Of a stretch of DNA of 64,000 bases, positions 11,103 to 22,504 are shown one piece after another. Below the pieces are notes generated by a model. It saw only the letters and a program-made list of their open reading frames with translations. It did no database searches and was not told the origin of the DNA. The DNA comes from Ciborinia camelliae (lineage: Eukaryota > Ascomycota > Leotiomycetes > Helotiales > Sclerotiniaceae). The stretch spans positions 666,892 to 730,891 of the forward strand of contig JANPYM010000013.1 of NCBI GenBank assembly GCA_025890175.1, written 5' to 3'. The translations under genes and the position numbers were made by a program. How positions within the stretch are numbered: the stretch's first letter is position 1; every line of letters starts with the position of its first letter.

Positions 11103-14100
11103 ATTGTTTTATCTTTTGATACAATATATATTTATTGATGTTGTGATTGTGGTTGTTGTTGATGATGATGTTGAATGGTATGGTATGGAACGGTATGGTA
11201 TTAATGCTCCAAAAGTAGTCAAAAATATCTTAAGTAATAACAGAATAGAAGTTAAACCAAAACAAACAGTGAGTCAAAATCAAGAGATCAAAAAAAGTGA
11301 ATCCCAAATCCAGCTTTTCCAAGGTTCTTATTAACCTCCCAAAGCTCTCTTACCGTTCAATTTGTGGCACTGCATTGCACTGCACTGCAATCAGGTATGG
11401 CATCCAAGTTTCCTTGGTTAATAGTGTATGGATCTACAGCATGCCGAGACCTTCCCTTTGTTCACGCATCATCACGGGTCGGAGGTTTTGACGTGTTTTT
11501 ACATCAAAAATGCTACGCGTGCCTGCCTGCCTGCTTTGCATAGTAATCCTAATCCTCTCAAAATGATTCCATATCTCCTCCCCCTCCCCCTACTCCTACT
11601 CCTGCCTTTTCAAAACGAATAAGGTTAACCGGGTTCATTACTTCCTTATAATTTTGCACAGCATTTCGAGATTAGATAAATATGGCGATGGCGATGGTGA
11701 TGGGTGATGGCGATTAGATGGATGTTCACAACTTCAATATTGGCGGTTGCAGACTTGCAGTCCCGGTCGCGTTTGGTTGTGTACTTCGTGCTTCGCCTTT
11801 CTTACCCAGCTGAAAACAGTCTGCTGGGCCCCGACCAGTTTTAGCTAAGCCACCGGCCTGAGAACGTGTGACATCATAATTTGTTATCGCGATCATCATG
11901 AGTGGCTCATGCTTCAAGACATGAAGTTGATCAAAATATAAGGAATAGAATAGTGAGGCCCACCCGCGATTACCTATATGACATGTCGGGTACCTACCGG
12001 TAGGTAAGTAAGTACCCGAAAAGGGTTTCCGGAATCCAGGACCGGTCAACTCTTCTGTGATATAATCACGTGATATAGCAAAAAATGTAAGTGTGATAAC
12101 CGCAGCTCAGGGTACGCTCCTCTACCTACCTAATTTGACCCCGAGATAGATTAGAATGTTTGATTGGGTACCTAAGTTAATCATTAAAAGTTCCAATACG
12201 GAGTACCTATCAATTGATCAATTTATTCACGTGTTTCCATCCTAGCAATCCTAGATAATCGACTCACGATTACACGATTAGACGATTACAAATATTATTG
12301 GAAGTTGAAACGAGAGACTAAATGATAAAAAAAAACTCAATCGCAAAATGGAAATTGCAGGAACCCGATCAATTCTCGGAAACTTATCTACTTAATTAAA
12401 TCAAATTAATAATTCCGATGAATCTGATCCCGATACTTCGGCTATCAAGGTATACCTACCTAGGTACTATCTTCGAGGTCATTGGGAAATTCTACCAAGT
12501 ATCTATCAACTAGGAACCCCTATCCAACCAAGCATGATCAACAATTTAACGGTGAGTCCTACTCTACTATCTATAAGCAATCTGATTCCGGTGACACCGT
12601 GACTGGTCTATCCGGGTATTAAATCAATTAATAATACATCACGTCCGTCATTCGGTACCTAGGTACTCATTAAGTAATGAGTCACGAGTCACGAGTCACG
12701 AGTCACGAGACTTCAAAATTTATACATGTAAAACTCAAAAATAGGTCAAGATCAAGTTGAGATTATTTTACCATCCCCTCCAACGTTGAACCCTGGGAGG
12801 GGTGGGCTGTTTTATACTGCATTAAGTTTTAACATTTCCAATTTCCAATTTCCAAGTGATTTTCCACGCATTAACGTCACCACGTGGCAGGGGCTAAGAT
12901 AAGGGGATAAGGTACATCATGCATACAAGATGTTTCAAATTTTGTGATTGTTTTTAAGTTTGGTTGAAAACCGGAATGTGGGTTTGAAAGGATCACCTAG
13001 ATTTTCTGACAACGGGAACAGGGAAGGGAGGAGGTAATAGGCATGAATTTATGTATCCATCAAGTCAAACAAACACCTTGAAAGCCAAAAATGTTAACTA
13101 TAAGACTAACAAAGTTCAAACGCCTGGGTAAACTCCAGCCCAGCTGCACTGCAGCAGACTGCAGTGCAGCTCCGCACTATTGTAGATAGGTAAGGTACGG
13201 TAGGTAAGGTACAGTGCAGTTCAATAGGGTAATGATGCATTTATAGTTTTGGTTGTCTGTGTGGACTGTCACCTGTATCAAGCAAGGTGTTTATCTACAA
13301 AGTTGATATGGATCTGAATAGTTTCAAATCTGGATTAGATTCTCATCTCAAGGCACAGTGGGCTTGACAACAGACTCCAAAGAACCATTTGGCAGATGGA
13401 CCACAATTTGGACTTTATTTGCTCACTTTTCGAATCAGATTCATTGTAACTTCTATCACGAGCTGAACAAACAGGCTCCTAAGTACCATAGATACACACT
13501 GGTTGCACACTTTTTGGTTTTTGGTTGCATTTGCTTGCCTTTGCTTCTCCCGAGTCTTTAGTAGTCTACTCCTTGTCCAAAATTTACTTTGCTCTTTTAT
13601 AGTTCAATTCTAGCCACATCTAGTTCCATACACAATTTCATTTGTAGATCTGGATTCTATATGGAAGGATTATGATGATCCTGATTTAATATTAAGTTGT
13701 AAGTCTTAATTCTATGCTGTATATTGTACATCAACAAGGATTAGAACTATTATATACTATATACTTTCATCACGATTCACGATTCACCGCTTTACTCTCC
13801 TAACTTCTAAGGCTTTATTTCCTTAAATCTGCCCAGATGGTGCCCCTCTATAAGCCTTTACTCTTTTAAACGTTTACTTTCCCCATATCTCTATTTCCCC
13901 AAGCTTTTACCCCCTCAAATCTTTACCCCTCTAAGCCTTTACCCCTGAACTTTTACTTCCCCAAGCCTTTAATCTCTCAAGAGTCAAGACTCGTCCCCTT
14001 TATTTTCTTGTCAGGCCTTTTATCTTTTACTTCCTTAAGAATACCTACAAATTCCTATAGAGTAATGCCAACAGCAACACACGATTGCACATTAACAATC

Positions 14101-14622
14101 TAAGATCTAAGATCTAACAACCTACAACCTACAAACTTGAAAATATGCATATATATCTTGATGTCAGTACAATCATGTGACCGTACATTGGGGACCGTAT
14201 AAGCTACGAGCGCTAGCACCTTGACGATCTATACAAGATATCAACCTCATAGTAGTATTATAGGAATCAAGCATTATCATGCATACAGAAATTAATTACA
14301 CCAAGTACCAACACTAGAATTATTTCAAAAAGAGACCATATCATTAATCAAAACTTCTATTTCTACATTATTCTATTATGCATGAAATTTGAACGAAAAT
14401 AAGCTTTTGGGGCATTTTTACTTTGTGGTTTATTTATTTGGGTTTCTGTGTTTTAGTCACTATCGAAACCCAAGAAAACGTGTATTGAATTTAATTTCGA
14501 AGTATATGCAACACCAGATGAACTTAATTTCGAAGTATATGCAACACCAGATGAACTCAAATTCGAATTATATGCAAAGGCAAAATAACGGAAAGGTATA
14601 TGAAATATGAACAATCATTAAG
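11103..14622. other. Long gene-poor, AT-rich intergenic region
   Basis: About 3.5 kb without a supportable gene. It contains CTGCACTGCACTGC and similar short repeats (11370-11390, 13140-13220), repeated CACGAGT (about 12680-12705), a C/T-rich stretch at 13840-14000 with diverged repeats of TTTACCCCTCTAAGCC type, and several ACCTAGGTAC palindromes (about 12450, 12657). Confidence 0.5.
14491..14577. repeat. 33-bp tandem repeat upstream of the secreted-protein gene
   Basis: Two perfect 33-bp units (14491-14523 and 14524-14556) carrying TTCGAAGTATATGCAACACC are followed by a third, diverged partial unit. They lie 160-240 bp upstream of the start codon at 14734, so they could influence its promoter, which is inference. 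Confidence 0.85.
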
Positions 14623-14630
14623 TATATAAA
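14623..14630 (+). promoter_or_regulatory. TATA-box-like element
   Basis: TATATAAA about 104 bp upstream of ATG 14734, followed by a CA/CT-rich leader with repeated CCACATTCATTCA. A consensus TATA box at this spacing is plausible for an inducible secreted-protein gene. Confidence 0.5.
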
Positions 14631-14733
14631 CCTCTTTTACTTCTGTGTTTTTATCTGATCATCCACATCAACTTCCACAATCATTCAACAACTTCCACAT
14701 TCATTCATTCATCAACATCCACATTCATTCAAA

Positions 14734-15690
14734 ATGAAGTTCTCAGCTGCCACTCTTCTCGCCTGCGCTGTCATTGCCAATGCAGCTGTCGTTCCCGAAA
14801 CTGCTAACTCCGCTGTTGCACCACACGAGGAAGCTGGATTCTCCGGAGTTGTACGTAGTTCACCAACATGATCACTTAAAAAGTGGTTCTCCAAATGTCA
14901 GCCGACTCAAGCTAATATCTATGTCAACAGTTCGTCAACGGAGAATTGACCGAGAAACTCGATGAAGATACCAAGGACAAGCGTGATGTTGAGGATGAAG
15001 AGGGTGCCGTCATCGAAGCCCGCCTTGAGAAAGCCGCCATCAAGGTCATTGCCGTAGCTGCCATTCCAGGTCTTGCTGGTATTGTCGGAGGTGCCGTCCT
15101 CGGTGGAATCTACGCTGCTGCCAAGCTCAAGGACTGGACCAGAGTCAGTAATTCCCGATCGTTGAGATCTTCTCCATGCCTTTCCACCGTCTTCCATGCT
15201 AATGATATCAGGTCCGTGAGGTCTTCACTCAAGAAACCACTCTTGAGATGTGGAAGAAGAACCCAGATTACCAACAATGGCCCGCTGTTGTCTGCTACAA
15301 CAAGGGTTACCATCTCGAGACTCAAAAGGACATTGCCAAGGGCGAGAAGGGAACCGGATTGTCCGGATGGACCAAGGCTAAGCTCTCCATGGGCTTGTTC
15401 CACACCGAGTATGTCTTCTCGATAGATTTCTTCGCTGCTCTTTCAAGATCCAATTGCTAATCTAATATCCTTCCCTTTAGTTACGACTGCATGTACATGA
15501 GCGGAAACAACGCTTTCTACACCAACGAAGAGGGTGGATACATCAACGTAAGCAATCCATCCATCCATCCACCCATCCATCTCTATATATATACCACAGA
15601 ACCAATCTAACACCCCTCTAGCTTTCTTACAGATGGGCCACCGGCCGCTGCAACTACGACCCAAAGACTGGTGACTTGCGCTGCCACTAA
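14734..15690 (+). CDS. Small secreted protein, Kex2-like site and four cysteines (effector-like candidate)
   Basis: Five exons (14734-14850, 14931-15143, 15212-15408, 15481-15547, 15622-15690) with introns of 68-80 nt, all in phase, give 220 aa. Residues 1-18 form a signal peptide (MKFSAATLLACAVIANAA). An acidic propeptide-like stretch ends in Lys56-Arg57, a typical Kex2 site. Residues 74-103 are a Gly/Ala-rich hydrophobic segment that could insert in membranes or be buried. The C-terminal half is Trp/Tyr-rich and holds four cysteines (about 138, 179, 208, 219), enough for two disulfides, ending in DLRCH. Strong exon consistency makes the gene model reliable. I do not recognise a named functional family; secreted lineage-restricted protein is the safe description, and a role in host or microbial interaction is only inference. 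Confidence 0.85.
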
Positions 15691-15920
15691 ATGGTTTCTT
15701 CCGATGGAGTGTGTGCGGAAACCCTCACGCAGCTCAAGACTCGTGACCGCTGGTTCTTTCATATGGGCACACTCTTCTTATAGTTTAGTTTAATTGAATA
15801 GCGATTTTTTTTTCCTGATTTTATATTTATGCTGCCGTTTCTTCTCATTTGATGTGATTTGATTTGATATGTTTGGTCAATTGAAAGTTCCTCTTGTCTT
15901 GACGCTGAAGATTTTCTTTT

Positions 15921-16038
15921 CCTACCTACCTAGGTACCTACCTACCTACCTAGGTACCTACCTACCCTACCTACCTACCTACCTACCTACCTACCTACCT
16001 ACCTACCTACCTACCTACCTACCTACCTACCTACCTAC
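15921..16038. repeat. (CCTA)n microsatellite with embedded CCTAGGTA palindromes
   Basis: About 118 bp of tetranucleotide CCTA units. The first part is interrupted twice by TAGGTA, making local palindromes; the rest is an almost pure array. Likely length-variable. Confidence 0.95.
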
Positions 16039-16779
16039 TATGCTACTATGCTACAGTGAAAGTGAACAAGAAGAATGAAGCTCTTATTATGCTATCTAGA
16101 ATGTCTATGTACTGATTGTCTCTGTTATGCTAGTACTAGCGTAACATATATATCAGTATGTATATTAACTATATACTTATATATATACATCCCTAATATA
16201 TAAAGACTATATAACATTTCCAAGATTCTATCTATCTTCTCCTTCTCTAGTATATGATAATTACAAGTCAATTGGCTTTTCTCTTTTTCTTTTTCTCTTA
16301 CTACTGGCAGTGACTTTATCTTTATACACTAGTTATATCAAACGAATAGTATGATTTCATATAATTAAAAATCCCAAGTCACTACAACAATACAATATGT
16401 TCCACCGTATTATATACCTAAGTATATATATATAAAAACGATATTGAAGTGGAAATCATCAAATAAATTAATGCTACTATAGTATATACTTTAAAATGTA
16501 CCCCATCCTTAAAATTAGAATTAAAGGCTTTAAAACACGTGCGTGCAACAGCTCGCCCTCAATATATTTCAAAACTCGATAATCCAGCGTGTATATCGCC
16601 TTACTGTCTGAAGATCCCATCATCTTCTCCAATCTTCCATACTAGATGACAATAGTGCAGGAGTATGAGAACCAGGTACTATAATATGTCACCGCCTTTG
16701 GCAAAACATCACGTGCTAACCTCCCGCCAAATTGATTTGTTGCAGATCTGAAAAATCCAGAAAGTTCATCCTATCATTT

Positions 16780-16796
16780 AGGGTGCGTTCGGATCG
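16780..16796 (+). repeat. 17-bp repeat AGGGTGCGTTCGGATCG, copy 1
   Basis: Identical to 20344-20360, each followed by a purine and a run of T. The two copies are in the same orientation and bracket the HAD/terpene-cyclase gene. It may be the terminal motif of a non-autonomous DNA element. Confidence 0.7.
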
Positions 16797-17177
16797 ATTT
16801 TTTCAACGTGGATACATTAGACCCAATATATTATTACCTAGGTAGTGTTAAAAAGGTGGACAATCATTCTGCCGAAGGCGGTGACTGTTTCTTGTCAGAT
16901 TACTACATACCTACCTACTCAACATCATCCATCATCTTCTTTAATTCATCTTCCTGTACAACAAAATTCGCATACGTTTTCATTTAACTGATATATTTGA
17001 TATAATAAACTATTCAAATTGCACATGCTAATCAGTACTAGACCATCCCGCGTGAGTATGGTAGAAAAAAGACGAACACTCCGTCAAAGCCCAATTGTTC
17101 ATATTCTAGGGTATCTGCGGGAATCCCGATGTCCAACACTGCTTTTCTTAAGCTAAACTATTCCCAATGACTCTCTA

Positions 17178-18746
17178 TCACCTCTTTAAATTGGAAGCAG
17201 CGGTATGTTGAGAGGGCAGTGCTGCAACCGCCATCGCAGTAGTCACGGCGCAATTTCCAATTTTCACTCTATTACTCCCATATTGGTACATCCAACCAGC
17301 TTCCCAGCTCCCATCATCACATTGCAAATCCAACAGAGTGCGACGGTCCTCTTCACATGCAATTCCCATCTGGGCGCATGTGATAATGCGCATAGCTAAA
17401 TCCATTGCACTACCAGCCAAGCCGACGCGTTCACGCACTCGTAACTTCAACAGCGGACCCAGCGTCGTCTGAAGATGAGCATCCTTCGACGACCGGAGCA
17501 GGCGTCCGATGAAACCCAGGCAGCAGTCTGCAGATGGGTAGTATCGGGTTCCTTGCATGTAGGAGCGATCTAGGAGCATTGCATGCACGAGTTGAAGCGT
17601 ACGCTCAAATTCATGACCGCGATTATAGAAGTAAAAACATGCGAGAATGTTTGCGCTCACGATTGGGTCAACTCGATTTCTACTAGAGTCAAAATATGTC
17701 TGTTTTGATGTTTAGCAAAAGAGTGTACATTTCTTTTAGTTTGATCGCACAAGAGACCTGGTGATTTACCTGGAAAATACCGTCATCCTTGACATATTCG
17801 GCCATTTTGTTTAGAACAGCTGAAATGGTCTCGGGTGGCGGACTAAGAGTCATTAAAGCGAGTGATGTAGTGTCGAGATCGTCAGGGAAAAAACCATGTT
17901 TATCCGGGTCGGTGAAGAAATTCCAGGTCTGTCTCGATCCCCAACTGAGATCCACAAGGGTTCTATGAGGACGATATTAATTACTTGGCTTTAGACAACA
18001 TTAAGTATGGCGTAAAGAGTACTGCCTTACCTGTCCTGCAATGCGTCTATAATCAGCAATTTCGCGAAATTGTCCGAAAAAGAGAGTCCGGTCGTAGTGA
18101 TTGAATCACACTGATCTGCATTCTGATCCAGCCATCTCCAGCCCCTACTAACCGGACTATCAAACATTTCGCGCAACAGGTGAACAGTGGAATCCCCGAA
18201 AATCAAGCCCTGGATGCCCAATGATCGCGCACTCTCTACATTCTCTTCTTTGTCATCAATAAAAGCCACCTGGTTCCCAGCTAAGCCAATCTGATCCAGG
18301 ACGCGCTGGTAAAACCCTATCTCTGGCTTTCGCATACCTGCAGCTGCCGAGGTAAAAACTCGATCAAATAGCCTCCAGTCCATCTTCGTTGCAAGCTCCT
18401 CAAAGTCCTCTTTGCCAACATTCGACATGGCATACACCCGAATGGCAGGATCTCTCCTCAATTCTTGAATGAATGAAACAAGGGTTTGGTCAGACTGCAG
18501 AGATTGGCGTGCCTGGGCAAATGCATCCGCGATCTCAGACACCGAGAGGGAAAACTGTTGAGCACTTTGCTGATAACAATCATCCCGAGTGATCTCTCCA
18601 CGCTCAAAACTACACCAGATGGGTGTAGAGAGAATGTCTCTCAACGTTCGAGCTGAAATGAGTGTGGTTGTATTGGCGGACCATTGGAAGAGGACATCAC
18701 CTAGATCGAAAATCACGGCTCGAGGGGTTGCTTGCTGGGAATACAT
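17178..18746 (-). CDS. HAD-like / terpene cyclase fusion, probable drimane-type sesquiterpene synthase
   Basis: Three exons (18746-18031, 17962-17770, 17699-17178; introns 68 and 70 nt) give 476 aa. Residues ~8-210 are a haloacid-dehalogenase-like domain: nucleophile Asp14 in VIFDLGDVLF, motif II MSNVGKEDF, Lys in MRKPEIGFY, and the acidic pair in FIDDKEENV. The C-terminal half is a terpene-cyclase beta-like domain with DLDTT at about 267-271, the class II (protonation-initiated) DxDTT motif, and a QW-type QCDDGSW near 429. This domain order matches the fungal AstC-type drimanyl diphosphate synthases. In these the cyclase closes farnesyl diphosphate and the HAD part acts as a phosphatase on the diphosphate product. 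Splicing joins GIFQ to TYFDSSRNRVDP, a conserved block. No P450 or other tailoring gene lies next to it. The exact product is not predictable. Confidence 0.87.
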
Positions 18747-20343
18747 TTTTCTGGCGCGGTATCATTTGACTCCTCGGTATTCCGAGAAGGAAGGGCACTT
18801 TATAAATATGTGTCCATCCATTTCTGCGCCGCACATACACATGCTGGGATTAGTAATTGCCTACTCTGTGATAGAGGCAACGAACCCGCAGTGTTACAGA
18901 AGTGGAATTGACCCTCTTCTGCCCCCTCGATAGAGGTCTTTAGAGATGCAATAAACTAGTTATCTCTAGTGGAAATGGTACTTGTGGGACTTGATTGCTT
19001 AAATCAACCATTCAAAACCTTTCAAAATACCAAATAATCAAAATCTCGCCTGGCTTTTAGCGTTGCCCACTGTTGCTTTTTCATGATTTTTGATAACATC
19101 ACAAGAGTTAATTGGATCTAGTTTCCCAAGAAACAGTGTTGATAAGTTATCAAGAGCGTTTCTTATGTTGATCTCTCTTAAAAGGGTATAGTGAAATTCC
19201 GATATGGTTTAGTTTATCCGTTTTGGAAGCCACTAGAGATAGCAAGCTTAGAAAGTTTCTCAAGACCTCTAAAGAGATGGGTGACAGCCTATCTATCTCT
19301 ACTTTAGGCGATGCATCTCAAAAAAGAAAATATAACTTCGGATATGCTTAATAAAGTACCCTGTTGTCATCTAACTATTAGGGCCTGCAAGGATTGATGC
19401 ACGGAGCAAGAAAAGGAGCATTCTACCATTGAGGGGAGTAAGGTTCCAATTTTACGTTTAGTACCGAATTCCGAAAAGACCTATGGCGGCTATTGTAGAT
19501 TTGTTGAGCCTCAATACAAGATATTAGGTAATCAGCCACTCGATTGATCAATCGGACGGACGCCCGGTTCGGGAAAACATGAAAATATACTAATTGGTTT
19601 TTTTAATGATGTTGATTCTTGATTAACATCGGGTCATAGCTACTATTCTCTACCCTATACAATAAAATACTGGAATGCTTGAGATCAATGGGATGCCCAA
19701 TTGATTAGTGGAATACCGATTAATTAATATCTTGTATCGACTGATGGGGACAACCAACAAAAGTAATTATCTTTCAAGGATTCGTTTCACGATACGTTAC
19801 TGCTTTGTGATACGCTCAAAACACTAACCGTACGGCTGGTACGTTACCTATCATACAGTTTCAACATTGACACTGGACACTGGACAGAGGGTTTAGGAAA
19901 CTGCTTTGGAATTTTGATATGCATCTATCGATATTTGGTTCTGATAAGCCCCTTACATCTCTAATCGGGAAGCCCTCGCATATGCATATGTGACGGTTGC
20001 AGAGAGGCCAACTTATTAGGCCTGAGCCGGTGTGGATATCAAAATCCGCAAAACAATCCGCTTTTTTTTTTCGGCGGAACAACAATCCGCTCTTTTCCGT
20101 CCTGCGCGTTTGCATGTTTTTTTATGCGGATTCCGCATGAGAATCCGCATATAGTGGAATTCCTGATAGGGCGCTGCTGTGTCCGTAGAGCCGATTGATC
20201 AATAGGACGCCCCGCCGTTTTAGCGCCGTAGGATGGATTCATTAATGGGGTGCGGTGTCCCATGAACTAATCTAATCCCTCGTATTGACCAATGGGGTCG
20301 ACCAGCTGAAATCAACCACTTCAATTGCGGAAACAATATACTA

Positions 20344-20360
20344 AGGGTGCGTTCGGATCG
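20344..20360 (+). repeat. 17-bp repeat AGGGTGCGTTCGGATCG, copy 2
   Basis: Same orientation and sequence as 16780-16796. Here the motif is followed by TTTTTTT and then GCGCACCCT, an imperfect inverse of AGGGTGCG, so it could fold as a short stem. Confidence 0.7.
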
Positions 20361-20404
20361 GTTTTTTTGCGCACCCTAAAAAGCCTGAAATTTTTATATG
20401 CTTC

Positions 20405-20427
20405 ACCGGAGGTGATTCACCTCCGGT
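20405..20427. repeat. Perfect 11-bp palindrome with 1-nt centre
   Basis: ACCGGAGGTGA, then T, then TCACCTCCGGT: the arms are exact reverse complements. It sits inside the GCGGATT-rich block and is GC-rich compared with its AT-rich surroundings. Confidence 0.9.
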
Positions 20428-20601
20428 CCCATTTCTTGTTCCACTTCCTTTTTTCAAATACGCAATTTGAAGCGGATTATATATCCAAACAGTAAAGTGC
20501 AGGTTTAGTACGGATTTATGCTATAGCGGATTCCACCATAGCATGAAACCACGGATTATTTGGCTGAAAAAGGCGGATTCTGACATCCAAACCGGCCCTC
20601 A

Positions 20602-21240
20602 GACCCGATTAGATGTGAACTAGAAGATCGCAACCTCCATGACGACCCGGGTTACGAGGCTTTGTCTTATCTTTGGGGCGCTCCAAGTAAAATGGGAAAG
20701 GGTTGAACAGCATGGTCATGTAATTGACGGCTCCTCAAATCTCATGGCTGCACCTCAGCATCTTCGTCGGCCCTTTGAAGACAGGCTTTTGTTTTGTGGG
20801 TTGATGCTCTGTGTATTAAGTTGCAAGACTTGGAGGAACGGAGCCGGCAGGTGGGCATGATGGTCAACATATATGTCGGCGCGGTGAATGTTGTAGCCTG
20901 GCTTGGCGAAAAAACCGAGTACAGTGATGCGGGTATGAATGAATGAATGGATATCTTGAGATACATACGTCGCCAATCCACACGCGAAACGACTAGACGC
21001 ACCCTGGCTTGCGGATATCCCGGATCTTTTGGCCAATATTGGGTGGGGATTGGTGGTACAGAGTATGGACGGTTCAAGAGCCGGTCGTCGCTCGATGGGT
21101 AGCAATGATGTGTGGAATCCCTCAGTGTTCCTGGCGGGTCAATGCTGAGACATTGAAAAAGCCCCTGTTCAAAATCAAGTCTGCCTCACTTTCACCAGGC
21201 TGGAGAGCAGTTGGATTAGAAGATAAGATAAACATGTGAC
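20602..21240 (+). pseudogene. HET-domain (heterokaryon incompatibility) gene remnant
   Basis: From 20602 the frame reads IRCELEDRNLHDDPGYEALSYLWG, the start of a HET domain (written here as two parts: IRCELEDRNLHDD and PGYEALSYLWG). It is then lost. A second frame from 20797 reads WVDALCI and RQVGMMVNIYVGA followed by VVAWLG, the central HET motifs, and hits a stop near 20946. A third frame near 21048 gives WWYRVWTVQE, the downstream HET R.Wt.QE block. Three pieces in order but in different frames, with stops, show a decayed gene. HET proteins trigger cell death after fusion of incompatible strains; this copy cannot be functional. Confidence 0.85.
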
Positions 21241-22504
21241 CGGTTCTAGAAGTCGTGGAGATGCAACCGAGGAAGGTTGCCACCGAGCAGAATCTTCGAA
21301 TCGAAAAAAATCTCCTAGTTATTGCGTCGAGCTTCAAGCACCGGCAAGCTTCGTATCCTCCGGATCTAATATTTGCCATGATATGATGGGTCTTGCTGAG
21401 GTGAGGGTAGGGAAGTTAGTATGCATTTACGGCCAGATTATTCAAAATCTCGAGAAGGTGCCGGAAGATTTTCGAGGCTCTTTTACGTCAACGATACTGT
21501 ACGGGTTCTTTGAGGAAGACTCTGATGAATGAAACCACGCCCGACTTAGGACAGAGCTAATTGATCTCCGTTATGATCACCATTGTGTTCCACATCACCC
21601 CAAACCCCAATTTCCGGAGATGTTTGTCTAGTTATTGTGAGAAGAATGCATAGAAGATCCCCGGAATACACGGCATCATAGCTAGCGGGAAAGAGGCAAA
21701 ATATCATCATTTCTCGACAACCGCATTGCCAGATGTCAATCAGATTAACATATACCATGCACAACTTACTACATGAAAATCACTATCTATAAAGGCTCGT
21801 GCCTGAATGTTCATCAGTGTTTTATATGGTGAAGTGAAGCAACATCGGGCCTTGCATTATATACGCTGTACTTGGACCCCACAACCCCAGCAATTCTTCT
21901 CCCCCTTCCACTTCCCCATTTCAACTTATTTCTTTCCTGCTCACTTGCGCCCTTTTCTCTCCCTTCTCCACAAACTCAAATGTCTCTACAATTCCTCTTC
22001 CGCATATCGACGGCGGAGTAATAATATATGAGTAAAGCATTATTCTCAAACAAAATAGCCAAACCCATTCTATAACAAATGCTAAGAACAGAACTTTAGC
22101 AATAAGACGGGCCTATTTAAGATATCGACATTTGCTTCGATAGCCACTAGCCATATTTCAATTATCGGGTCGATAGGTGTGTAATATTTAGAGGACTGGA
22201 GGGTTTCTAAGCACTAAATCGAGTCCATAGTTCATCGGATTTTCGGAAAGGGGCATACATCATGTACTTATTGAGAGGAAATTTACTACAGTATCATCTA
22301 TGTATACATACATTCACTACAAACGAAAACTCTAGCCAATGCCCCATGAACTTTCCTTTCCCAAGCCATCATCGACACAATACAATCTGAGATCGAGCTC
22401 ATTTTCATTTTCTCATACGTCTACCCCTCTCATCCCGAGTAGCAAGATACTCTCTTCTTTTGGAACAAGGTATGAAGTATGAGGGAAGAATACGAAAAGC
22501 GGTT
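21241..22504. other. Intergenic region downstream of the helicase
   Basis: No gene seen. The last few hundred bases probably hold the 3' untranslated region and polyadenylation signals of the minus-strand helicase. Confidence 0.5.

Larger units (their letters stand above)
15691..17177. other. Intergenic region
   Basis: Holds a long CCTA microsatellite (15921-16038), AT-rich DNA with TATATA runs (16140-16500), and one copy of a 17-bp repeat (16780-16796). No gene seen. Confidence 0.5.
20041..20600. mobile_element. Possible degraded non-autonomous DNA element
   Basis: The word AATCCGC recurs on the left side (20041-20150) and its complement GCGGATT on the right side (about 20470-20580), giving an inverted arrangement. 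Between them lie the second copy of the 17-bp AGGGTGCGTTCGGATCG repeat, which is followed 14 bp later by a partial inverse (GCGCACCCT), and a perfect 11-bp palindrome. No transposase ORF is present. I cannot define exact ends or a target-site duplication. Confidence 0.35.
18747..20601. other. Gene-poor region rich in short repeats
   Basis: No supportable gene. Diverged copies of a TTGATCAAT(C/A/G)GGACG-like word occur near 19543 and 20193, with a weaker relative near 19683. From about 20040 many AATCCGC/GCGGATT words appear (see the separate entry). A TATA-like ATATTTATAA reads on the minus strand near 18800, about 55 bp upstream of the cyclase start codon. Confidence 0.5.
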
